Source: Heliocidaris tuberculata
Lineage: Eukaryota; Echinodermata; Echinoidea; Camarodonta; Echinometridae
Assembly: GCA_025618425.1 (NCBI GenBank)
Contig: CM046846.1
Location: 35,031,363-35,095,362 of the forward strand
Direction of reading: 5' to 3'
DNA length: 64,000 bases
Shown: positions 13,814 to 26,500 of the stretch, one piece after another
Layout of the letters: each line of letters begins with the position of its first letter
Position numbering within the stretch: position 1 is the first letter of the stretch
Made by a program: the position numbers and the translations under genes
The notes under the pieces: generated by a model
The model's input: only the letters and a program-made list of their open reading frames with translations
Told to the model about the DNA's origin: nothing
The model's database searches: none

Positions 13814-16800
13814 GATCCAACTACGATCTGATTTTGGAAAAATTTGCAAAAATATGAAAATTCAGACATGTAAAACCTAATCATCAAGATTTTGAATAGT
13901 AGATAGTAAAATAAAAATTTTGGGATACTGAAAGCTTCCGTGTAGGAAGGAAAGCCAAATCGTCTCTGAATCATAGTGATGTCAGGCTATTTGTGCTATT
14001 TTCTAGGATTTGAAACCAATTTGACCTTTACTCAAATCAATTTATCTTTGTGAGATGAAAGAGATGGAAATTAGGCACGAGACATCTCTGAGTTCCCTAT
14101 GATTTCACCTCAAAAATGTAAAGTCACTTGATACATCCATTGACTAATGTGTCTTTCTAGTGTTATGTTATTATGCAATGCTATAATGTTATAATGATTT
14201 TAGTTTGAATAATGTAGTTCAACAAGCTGCCCGCTATGCATCCACCTCCATAATAAACAGCTGAACATATGATATGCTTATTCTGATTGTAATAAAAAAC
14301 AATCCTTGTATGTTGAGTATTTCTTCTAGAAAAGCATGAGTTTCCTAAAAACTCTGTTTGATAAAGTGTGAATTCAATTGAATTAGATTTTATTAAACAT
14401 CATTGATTAACATCACTATTCTGTTCATAAACATATAACAGAGTGTATCATACATATAACAAAATATAGATACAAATATTTGGAGTGTATAAGAGAAGTA
14501 TTTATGTCAAATAAAAGGTAAATACATAAAATAATGCAATGCAAATATGGGCAGTGAATTCATAATAGTTTAGGATAGTATCCTAAAAGTTATTACATTA
14601 TGTAACAAGAAATATATTAAAGTCATAATATATCCCCCAAAATATGCATGTCAAGATATAAATAGAACAGATCTATATTAAAATGATGGTTACCTATGAC
14701 AAATGTGTATATTGTGAACAAAATGGAGGTGTCATGGCTTAGAGGAAAAATCACCGGACTGTGGATAGAATTTTCCATTATTCGAGTTTCAGCTCTATCA
14801 CTACGTCATCATCATCATTATTATTACATTCTTAGCGAGTTATTGTTTTACCCTTCTTATGTCATGAAAATCTTTCCAATATACAAGATAACTGTTGTGT
14901 CTGTTTTTAGTCTGTCATACATATATCATTCTGAGATTGAGTGCAATGGTACATTGTATAGTCTTTCTGATATATCCTTTGCAGTTGAATGGATTTGTAG
15001 AGAGATATCAGCAATCATCTGTCACAGTTTGTCAACCTGAAAAACCCAAGGGATCAGGCATGACCCAGTTCTTACATCAAATCAGCAAGAGAGGGCAGGC
15101 TCCTACACAGAACCAACCAACTATTCCAGGTAGTAGTTTAAGATGTCTAGGTGGTCATTGAATATTTTTATGCCTCTGCCCACAGAAGGTAGTCCCACTT
15201 TTCCACATGAGGTATGACCTTCAAACTTGGTGCTAGTATGTATCACCATAGGAAGATTATCTGATCAGATTTTGTGGTACGTAGGTCAAAGGTCACAGAG
15301 GTCAATTTCTGACAATTCAGGTGTTTGCCTCGTTCTCGCGGTAACTCAAGAACCATTAGATGTATGAGCTTCAAACTGGGTGCTAGTATGTATCACCATA
15401 TGAAGACGATCTGATTAGATTTTAGGGTACGTAGGTCAAAGGTCACGAGAGGTCAATTTCTGAAATTCAGGTGTTACCTTTGTTCTCGTGATATCTCGAG
15501 AACAATTTGAGGTATGAACTTCATACTAGGTGTTAGTATATATCACCATAAGACGATCTGATTAGATTTGGGGTGTGTAGGTCAAAGGCCAAAGGTCAGG
15601 TCAATTTTTTGAAATTACACGTGTTAGCCTTGTTAACACTTTCTTGAGCTCAATTTGAGCCATTCATTTCAAACTTGGAACTAGTATGCATCACCGTAGT
15701 GGGACGAACTAATAAGATTTTTGTTCACATCTAGGTCAAAGGTTACATGTCATAGAGGTCATATGTGAAACTAATGTTCTTTAGCTTTGTTATCACCTTA
15801 TCTCAACTACTTTGTATTCATGACTAGGAGGAGATAAAGTGATCAGCATTTAGGGTTATAAAGAGTAAGGTCAAATGTCAAAGAGGTCACTTAACATGTA
15901 CAGTGTATATGTAAGCTTTTCATTCTGTTTATCACAGTATTTCAAGAGCAGTTAGGCGGAGGCATATAGGAGATGCAGTCGCATTCATCTTGTTATTCTG
16001 TAGATTAAATTCTCAAAGAATCCAACAAAATATACACAGAAAGATTAAGACTGAATAAAATCAGTTAATTTGATGGAAACTGTGATAGCTAAGTAATAAG
16101 AATAGACAGATTTGATCAATGGGGCTCATGAACAGGATAGTAGGAAGGGTCATGTAAGGTTAATGAAAAAAGACAATGATGGTACTTTAAGTAGCCCGTG
16201 TAGCCAACCTTTCCCATTGTGTAGGTCCTGTATGCTTACATGTATTTTGTTAGCATTTGGTTAAATCACCAAATATATTGAGTCGGTCTAAAAATTACAA
16301 AATATAATTACTCAATCTTGACATGTTTTTCATTCATATTTCTTTTTAGATAAATCAAGTGATGATGAGAATCATATTTTCTCATCTCCACTGATGCACA
16401 TAGAGGGCTTCCTTCTAGCCCTTACCAATGCAAACAAGGATGGAAGGGTTGTTGTTCACAAGAAAGGTAAGCTGTATATCTTTTTACCAAGGACACATTG
16501 GGCATGACTCACAAATTCTCTTGATGCTATCATCCAGGAGATTAAATTTGATTCCAAGCGTTATGTTATTTGCACATACAATTCAATACAGTTCTATCTT
16601 GATGCTGCAATAAAAGTTGTTTATTAGTTAGTATCATTGGCATCTAAATTGTGTGTGCTGCTCTTGTCAGTTATTGTAAACTTGAGCTGTGGTAATTACA
16701 GAAAATCATTCCTCACAGTGTAATACTACATTGACAGATATGCCAACCGTTACGGTTTTGCCGTATTTGTTCCGGTTTTATTGCGCTTGTTACATGAAAC

Positions 16801-17498
16801 CAAACAAAAATACATGTAGGCCCCTGCATATACATCTACACATTCGCTCACTGAATTTCGCTACATGGAATGGGCACAATTGCTGTTATGCATTGGGGAT
16901 GCTGCGGTGCCTGTCAGTGCCCCAATTTCGGTCGAATTATGGGACTCGCATACAACTTTGTACGTGAAGTTACTGCATTGGCAGGTACGGGGAGATTGGT
17001 TTTCAGCTTGTTTTACGCCGATACCATCACACTTGTTGCTTGCGATAATTGTAAAAACTTCCACAAAACCCCGCTATTATTTGATTTTTAGCGCTTTTTC
17101 GGCGACCCTGTTTCTTAGAACTGGACTTTGGAAAAATTGCACCGCTTTTTTGTGTTGGCGGAATTTAGCTATTGAGATGGATTTTTTGAGGTGACTTTGG
17201 AACTTACTTTTGGTGAGTTTTTCTCTGTGTGTACTTTTTGTGTGTGTATAATGATGTGTTTTGTGTGCACTGTAGCTACCGGTATAGCATTTGCTGGCGT
17301 GCAGTCAAATCATGGCGGCGGTTGAATGATGGGTAAAAATGATGCTCCGTTGGCGTGTGTTCCGGAGAGACCCAGAAAAATCTGGAAAATCCTGAAAACT
17401 ATGGTAATTGTTACTAACAGCCATCCTTTGGGGTGGCATCTCTGTATGGAATGTTCAAGACTACAAAAAGATGTTATCCTTTCAATCATTTGGGGAGA

Positions 17499-17533
<35 letters not shown>

Positions 17534-20500
17534 TATACTTGTAATAGGTTAATAATAAGCTGCAAAAGGTAAGAGAACGAGAAAGTTGTACCCACAATTA
17601 TGTATGAGTTGTGGTTTTGTGTGTGGAAATATGAGTTGTGCTTTTCAATGAATGTGATTTTTTATCCAGTTTTATTGCTTTAGTTTAAATTTTGCTAGTC
17701 TAAACAAAATTCCTGCTGTAAAATAAACCAGTAAGAATTACTTTGAATAATTCCCTCAAAGTGGAATTGCATTTCTGTATCTCGAGATATTGGTAACAGT
17801 TAATAATAACATTACAATAAGAGACATCTTTATTGCCCTCTGATACCATCTTTCTAGGCTTTTACTTTTTTTTGTTTTAGTCATTTACAATTATACTAAA
17901 TTGTTTCTTTTATAGCGCAATATCCAGTTTAAAACTGATCAAAGTGCTTTACAAAGTAAATTAATCAATGAATTAGAACTCGGCAAAGAAATATGACGCA
18001 AATGTAATGCAGTTGATTACAGTGTAAATACATGTAGGTATGTTTTAAGATCCTTCTTAAATTATTTGACTGATGTACTACAGCATAATTCACATGGTAC
18101 CTATTCCATGCAACTGGACCACTGTAATGAAAGCTTCGCTCACCCATTTTGGAATTTATTCTAGGCACATAGAGAGCTGTTGTGTCTGTAGTTGAGCGAA
18201 GTTTGTAAGTGGAGTGACAGGAAGATTGTAGCAAGGAAAACAAATATTCAGGGGCAACATTATGTGTACATTTATAAACAAACAGTGCACTTTTGTACAT
18301 TATTCTTTTTTCAACTGGTAGCCAATGAAGAGTGCTGAAGGTAAACATGAGATAGTGATAAAGATATTTTTTTAATGAGATGTTTAATTGCAGTTATGCA
18401 ACAATAACAGGAGTTTTAGGATGCCCAACATGATTTTAGGTGCTCAGTAGCATCTAGATTTCTTCATCTTTTTGTTTAGAGCTGTTGAGTCAGTGTAGTC
18501 TGAGATTTCAGCTTCTCAACCCTGCTGTTCACTTCACTGATGTTGTCCAGGAGGCAAGGGCTATCATCGTTGCTGGGGGAACAATGCAACCGGTAGAAGA
18601 ATTCAAGCATCAACTTCTTGTCTGTGCTGGTGTCAAACCAGAAAGGATCCTGGAATTCTCATGTGGTAGGGTTTTTTTTTTTCTACTGCTACATGTATTC
18701 CCTTCTACAATTCAGGTTTCCTCCTTGCTCTTCAGTCATTTTCTGTATGTTCAAACCTGCTTGTAAAGGGCTAGCCATGAAACTGGTCACTATAAACAGA
18801 TGACATTTTTTTGTGGCTTATGTAGACAGGCCACCACTATATTTGGTTTAAAATAGTTTTGCTCTACTCTTTGTCATATAAATTGTAACACTATACACCA
18901 TTTTTATCTGTCAGGACTGAAATTGATAAATGCAAAAGCTGATAGGTTAGTTTTAGGAGACTAAAACATACCACTGTTCAAAATGTTTGAGTATCTTGCA
19001 GTACTAGCAAAGCAAGGTTGCGTTTCTTTGTTTGTGCTCTAATATCTTTTGCCTGCCAGTATTTGTGTTTTGAAGGTATAATGGAAAAGAGGCAAGAGAC
19101 CAAGAACTCCTTAAAAAAATTTGTCATATCATTTTATCCATTCTTTGCAGGTCATGTGATTCCCCCAGAGCACCTGCTACCGATATCCCTATCCAAGGGA
19201 CCAACAGGATTAGAGCTTGACTTCACATATCAGCATAGAGACCTACCACAAATGGTAAGATTTATTTACTGATCCTCTCTAATCCATCAAAGTGTACTGT
19301 TTGAATAACATTACTATCTTTAAATATCTTTGAATATGTATATATTATTTTTTGTATCCCAAGTGGGGATTTATATTGATCCAAGATCATCTCTTTACTT
19401 TGTTTATGAGTTTTCATAATTATGCCTCCGCCCACCGTAGGTGGTAGCCGGAGGCATTTGATTATGTTTTCGGGTCATCCGTCCGTCCGTCCTTACGTAC
19501 GTCCGTACGGGTTTTGTTCTCGCGATAACTTAAAAACCGATTGACGAATCAACTTCAGACTTGGCTTGAGTGTGCACATGGGAGGGGCGATGCGCTGATT
19601 AGATTTTGGGGTCATGAGGTTAAAGTTCAAGGTCATATAGTTCAATAGAATACATAAAAATGGTTCGTTCTTGCGATAACTTAAAAACCGATTGACTGAT
19701 CAACTTCAGACTTGGCTGGAGTGTGCATATGGGAGGGGCAATGCGCTGATTAGATTTTGGGGTCATTAGGTTAAAGCTGAAGGTCACAGGGTTCAATAGA
19801 ATACATGAAAATGTTACATGAAAATGGCTTGTTCTTGCAATAACTTAAGAACCATTTGACAGATCAACTTCAGACTTGGCTGGAGTGTGCATACGGGAGG
19901 GGCAATGGTCTGAGTAGATTTTGGGGTCAGGAGGTTAAAGTTCAAGGTCACTGAGTTCAATAAAATACATAGAAATGGCTTGTTCTTGTGATAACTTAAG
20001 AACCATTTGACGGATCAACTTCAGACTTGGCTCATGTATGCATACGGGAGGGGCAATGGTCTGATTAGATTTTGGGGTCATGAGGTTAAAGTTCAAGGTC
20101 ACTGAGTTCAATAAAATACATAGAAATGGCTTGTTCTTGTGATAACTTAAGAACCATTTGACGGATCATCTTCAGACTTGGCTCATGCATGCATATGGGA
20201 GGGGCAATGATCTGCTTAGATTTTGGGGTCATGAGTTTAAAGATCAAGGTTATGGAGTTCAGTAATTTTTTTTTTTTTTTTTTTTTTTTTTAAAGTGTAA
20301 ATCTGATTTTCCACTGCTTTCACCTTCTAATAACTGAGTTACAACTCCCAGAATAGGGATTAAATTGACTTGGCTTTATGCATATGGGAGGGGCAGTGAT
20401 CTGATTAGATTTTGGGATCATGAGGTTAAAGTTCAAGGTCACAGAGTTCAATAAAAAAAAAATGAAAAGGGGTAAATCTGATTTTTCACTGCCTTTTACC

Positions 20501-23500
20501 TTCTGATAACTGAGTTACAACTCTCAGAACAGGGATTAAATTTCCTACTTGGTCACCATTTTCAACCAATAAAATCGGTCAAAGACACAACCAATCTCCA
20601 GGTGGTCGATCAAACCAATGTGATGGTTAAAAACAGCTTCCCAAACAAATAATGTTTCTTTGTCATTATTTAACCAACGATGTTTGGTATAATACTTTCA
20701 ACACTAACCAAGTAACCAAAGTGTACATATATGCCATACATTTCCAATCTGTTGTTTGCGGAGGCATAAATTCCGACCGTGCGCGGTCGAAAATTCTTTT
20801 AGTATTACTATATTTTAGGGGATGTCAAAATATTTGATGACCTTTCATCTCATTTAAAATGATTTTAGAAATGTGACGTTTTTGAAAATTTCCATTTATT
20901 ACAAGGATACCAGATAATATGTATATATATATTTATATATCTTCTATATTTTGTTTTGTTGCTGTAATGAGTTTATACTGTTATTTGATATCTTTCTTAT
21001 TAAACAGGGCCTCATGGAAGACCACCACTATTGGTGAAAATGTCCCACCCTGTATAAATATCAGAAATAAATAAATATTCTCTCAGCAAACCCTTGCAAA
21101 AATGAAAAGGAAATTGTCTACCATTGTCTCATCAAGACTTTAATTTGTGAGCTATGGTTTACAATTCAAATAGCATGCACTTTCACTTTTCTCATAATAA
21201 ACCTTAAGTACATGTAATTGAGATGAGTTTTCCAACTATTGAATATATTTTGTATTTTTGAAGAAATTTTGTAACATAATATGTACACTGCACATGTACA
21301 CTGCCCTCCAAAAGTTTGGGTACAGCTGTAATGAGAACTGATTTTTCTCAATCACCCACAGTTTATCTATCATCAGATATGTTGTACTGCAACAATTTGG
21401 TATCAAACTGAAGAGTAAACATCACCCTTCAACTTGACACCAGTTTGACATATATGTAAAGCGTTTCAGGGGGCAGTCATGTGTTAAAAAGGCAACCTAG
21501 CCCCCAAAATATTATTTACAGCAAAATAAGAAGGTCATTGGTTTGTTCAGTTGTGCCAGCATTTTTACCCTTTCGGCATTCTACAAAAACTGACCCTCGC
21601 TTGTACTGATTAATATTACAAATTTACATACCTACATACATATCGGTATATATATAGCACCTTTCCATAAAACCATGCTCAAGGCGCTTTACAATAAGAA
21701 AAAAAAATGAAACAAAGTGATTATTTTGCTCTCCAAGTGCACACAACCAAATCCAATCATAGAGAAAACAAATAAATCTTAAGATTTCTTTTGAAAGATT
21801 CAACTGAAGGGCAGGAATGAATGTTTAAAGGGATTCTGTAACTTAGTGGAGGCTTGATTTAATAAATTGTTGAATTTTTATATCTGTCTTGTATAATGAT
21901 GTTCAGAACGATAAATAAATAGCCAGGCATAGAAAGATTTTCAAATATATAATGCTATTATTAAGATATCTATGACTGAATACTCCCATTTACGAAAGCG
22001 TATGGCCATACGCTTTAGTCTAACACTGAGTCTATGGGGGAAAATGAGTCTGGCATTTCCGGTCACCTGCACATGTTTACTTTTGTGAAGCACATGATGA
22101 TTTTGAAGTGCTCTTTTTCCCCTGGGCTTCATTTTTACACCATATTACATACACTGATAGCATGTAAGGCCAGGCAGCTCAGATTTTAGCAAGCCTCTAC
22201 AAAGTTACCAAATCACTTTAAGGGTAGACTATTCCAAATAGTAGGACCAGAAAAAATTATATTTTGTTGACCTTTCTTCGAATTAATGTAGGGGATTTGA
22301 AGAAAAAGAGGGTCTGACCTTGAGCATAATGAATAACGTGATTGCTGGATAGGGCAAAACAAACTCGAAATGTAGTGTGGGGCTAAATTATGAAAGGACT
22401 GATAAATAAACAGTGCAACTTTAAACATTATTCTCTTGGGGACAGGCAACCAATGAAGTTGTCTTAACAAGGGAGACACATGATCATATTTCCTTGCATT
22501 TGTGACAATACCGGCAGCACGATTCTGAATTCGTTGTAGTCTGTTGATATCTGTAACATTTATGTTGATCAAGAGAGAATTAGCATTATCAAGACTGCTT
22601 AAAACAAGAGAACGAATAGCATTCCAAGTTAGTCAACATCCTCCTAACCCTAAATACAATATACAAATGAAAATTCAATAACTTACAAAGTGAAGTAACC
22701 TGTTGAGACATAGCTAAAGAAGAGTCCAGTTCAACACCAAGAGTTCTCACTGATTCAGAAGGTTCAACTATAGCATCACCAACTAACAAATTCACATGAT
22801 CAGGTAAATAATGTCGAAGTCTAGGAGAAATAATCAAAAGAGACTCTGTTTTTTGTTCATTCATGAGTAACTTATTCCTTATCATCCATTCATTAACTTC
22901 ACTAACACATTTCTCTATCAATAATATTGCATTCTGAAAGCTACTGGAAGATTTGGGGTTAAATGAATAATATAACTGAACATCATCAGTATATAGATGA
23001 AAATCAACACCATTATTCCTCAAAATGTCACCAAGTGGTCTTAAGTACAAAGTAAATAACAGAGGCCCCAATACAGAACCTTGAGGAACGCCGTACTTTA
23101 ATCTAAATGTATGAGACAAATGATTACCAAAAGATACTGCAAATGATCGACCCTCTAAGTATGATTGAAACCAGTGAAGTACTGTACCAGACAAAAAGAA
23201 ATCGGACTGCAATCGTTCCAACAACACTAAGTGATCAATGGTGTCAAACGCAGACTTCAAGTCAAGCATGACCATAATTACACCTTGTTTGTTATCCATA
23301 GCCAACAATAAATCATGCCTAGCTCGCAGTAATGCCGACTCTGTACTATGATTTGCTTTATATGCAGATTGTAACACTTCATGTAGATTACAACGATCCA
23401 GATGTGTGACTAACTGTTTCGATACAACAGTCTCAAGCACTTTAGACAGAAATGCAAGATTAGACACAGGTCTGTAGTTTGCCAACTCAAGAGAAACAAC

Positions 23501-26500
23501 TCAAGAGAATCCAGATTTGTTGTCTGATATACAAAAAAGCATTCCTATACTCATGCAGAAAACTAGTATTTTAATCTAAGAAACACATCAATGTTTTGGG
23601 AACACCACAATGCTTTTGGGTTTTCTTTTTTCATGGGAAGTTATATTCTTTGCATTTGTGTATACCCTTGCAAGAAGAATTATGGCTAAATGAATAATGG
23701 TATGTCATGAGATTTACATTTTTTTATTTTTCAGTTTTATTTTATCATGTTTCTGATCATAGAGACTTCTCATCTAAGAACCTGCCAATGGCAGCGATCC
23801 CAGCACTGCACATCCTAGGCATCCGGCTGGTCAAGTTGTGGAGGTAGTTGTTGAGATAGTCCCTGGAAATGTCTTCCTAAGCCTTCTGGAGATGAAAAAG
23901 TATTGTCTTCAATCAGGACAATGACCCCAATCATTATTTATGGCTTTGCTAAAACTACCTGGAGAAAAAAAGGAGAAACAGTCCTGAAAATCATTGATTG
24001 GTCACCCCGATAGAGTTGATATTGGAAGAGCTGGACAGGAAGGTCTGATAAAAATGCCCAGCAAGTGAGCTTTATCTTCTGAAGGCACTGAAATACATTT
24101 CCAGTGACTACCTCCACAACTACCTCCACAAGTTTGTCTTCCAGCAGATAAATGGCCCCAAACATTCCTCAAGGCAATGTAAAACTACCTTTAGACATGT
24201 TAGAAAACAGAAGAGAAAGGGGTCCTGAAAATCATGCTATGGGAAGACTTGGACAGGCAGGTCTGAGTAAATGCCCAACAAGACATAGTGAGCCTCATCT
24301 GTTGCAAATTCTTCAGAAGGCATGGAAAGACATTTCTAGTGACTTCCTGCACAACTACTTCCACAATTTGACCAGCTTGATGCCCAGGATGTGCCGTGAT
24401 GTTGTCTTTATTATTCGAAATGTGATTAAATAAAACTTTGAAAAATAGATAAATGTGCATCTCATGCAAGCTATTATCAATTTCGGTATTTTCCTTGAAA
24501 AAGTAACACAAATGCAAAGATTAAAGAAAAAAATATGATTTTCCACAAGAAAAAAAGAAAACAATTAAAGCATTGTGGTGATCCCCAAATATTGATGTAT
24601 TTATTAGATGAAAATATTAGTTTTCTGCATGTGTAAAGGATTGATTAATGTGTATTATTCAATAGATTTTTGATATTCATCACTACAAACAAGGGTCAGA
24701 TTTTGTAGAAAGTTGAAAAGGCAAAAATGCCTGCACAACTGACCAAACCAATGACCTCATATTTTCCATTAGAAATGATATTTTGGGGGATAGGTTGCCT
24801 TTTTAACGCATGACTGCCTCCTGATTCACTTTTCATATGTTAAAGTGGTGTCAGCTTGAAGGCTGATGTCTACCCTTCAGTTTGATACCAAATTGTTACC
24901 ATGCCAAAAATCTGATGACAAATAAAAAGTGGGTGATTGTGAAAAATCAGTTCTGAATACAGGTGTAACCCAAACTTTTGAAGGGCAGTGTATATACATG
25001 TATGTGTAATGTACTTGTAGTTTTCTGTATACCAACAAAGTTTTTGTTGCAAATGTTTTTGAGATTGGATTTTGAAACTGTTTTATTCTCATTTTTCTTC
25101 ATTCTACTCACATCAAGATGGATGAAGTAGGGCGTGTCTTGGTGAATATCTCCAATATCGTACCAGGGGGTGTGGTTTGTTTCTTTCCCTCCTATGACTA
25201 TGAGAAACAGATCTACACTTACTGGGAGTCCCATGGAGTCCTCACTAGACTAGGTCATCGTAAGAAGATCTTCAGGGAACCTAGGAAGGCTAATCAGGTA
25301 GACCAGGTCCTGGGACAGTACTCAGCAACCATAGAGGTAAGGAAGAGAGAGAGAGAGAGTGGGGGTCCTTCCTTCACCTAGAGCCTGTATTCATTAAACT
25401 AGTTGAGATTGCCTTTCTTCCTGGGCTGCCTAAGATGGCCTGTTAACTATATGTGTTAGTTGCTGTGTGACAATCAGTGCACCATTCCTAGTCATTGGCC
25501 TGTATCTATAAAAACTAGTAAAGGCGTAGCAAATGCTTTTTCTAACCTTTTGCGTGCATCTTCAGATATTCAAACCAAGTTCAGTTAACTTTGCATAAGT
25601 TGAATCTGTTGGGACTACATTCCTATTCATATTTGACTCAGCATCAAAAGGAAAGGTTTGTTCTTGTAGACATAAGCTTGCCAGGTTAGTAAATGCCTAT
25701 TTGAAGAGGAGGAATTTGCTTTCATCATCAAGCTTTTTAACTTGGTATTTTGGAAGCTCCTCTTCTACTAGCTTGCACTTTTACTTGCATGGATATGACA
25801 AAGATTAAAAAGGTGCTATTTTTGCATATTGCACTGTTCTCACTATGCTTTGTAAAGCTAATAGAAAGTTGATATTTCTCTTCATTTACTTTGATAAAGA
25901 AATAATGACCTAATTTTGAAATAGAAATAGATAATTTGTCACAAAAAATTACATATGAGAAAGAAAAAAAATACTAAAGAAGCATGAAATCTTCACACGA
26001 TTTGTATACTACCAAAGACTGCAGAAATACTGGTAAGTTTTCTACATTGAAGCCAGATACATGTAGTCGTGGGTTCTCATGGGGAATTCGACACCATTCG
26101 GATGTTCACCTTATAACAGGTGTTGTCCATCACCAAGAGTGGACTTCACTTTTAATGACTGGCAGTTCTTATGTAATGCATTGTGCCCTCCTCCTACTAC
26201 AGTGTCAAGAAATGTCATCATCATAAATCTCCCCAGCTTGAGTGATTTTGTGTTGGGACAGAACCATTATCAGACCCATCTCACTGGTTTTGATGCCTGC
26301 CTGGGAGACCTCACACTTACTAATTGGTAATTCAACCAAAATCTGGTGTCATTGAATTATGATGCGATGCACATGGAAACTAACGACTGTGTGCCTTTAA
26401 GTGATACTACTAGGCGTATTATACATGTTGTATTAAGACCTGAAGGCTTCAAGGCTAAAAGGGGGTTATCACAGTAGATCTACACCCTGCAAGAACAACT

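Larger units (their letters stand above)
21640..23518 (-). mobile_element. L2/CR1-like LINE, 5'-truncated, nested in the Tc1 element
   Basis: Minus-strand reverse-transcriptase ORF running 23485 to ~21730, with a 3' end GCGCCTTGAGCATGG near 21690. It interrupts the Tc1 left arm: flanking Tc1 text resumes at TGTCTGATATACAAAAAAGC (23520). A ~400-bp MITE (21825-22221) is inserted in its last coding segment. Confidence 0.85.
21299..24990 (+). mobile_element. Tc1-like transposon, degenerate, hosting a nested LINE
   Basis: Termini CACTGCCCTCCAAAAGTTTG (left) and its inverted partner CTTTTGAAGGGCAGTG (right) flanked by TA on both sides (21297-21298, 24991-24992), the Tc1/mariner target. Inverted similarity extends for hundreds of bases inward. 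Between the arms, 24030-24400 reads as remnants of a Tc1 transposase C-terminus (Leu-Gln-Lys-Ala...Ser-Ser-Asp) with many stops. A LINE (21640-23518) is inserted into the left arm. Inactive. Confidence 0.85.

Noticed and set aside
17310..17544. Frames with Ile-Tyr repeats
   Set aside because: They run through a (TA)n microsatellite.
15169..20768. Tandem arrays considered as CRISPR-like
   Set aside because: Units are ~150 bp and continuous, with no unique spacers; the host is an animal genome with spliced genes.
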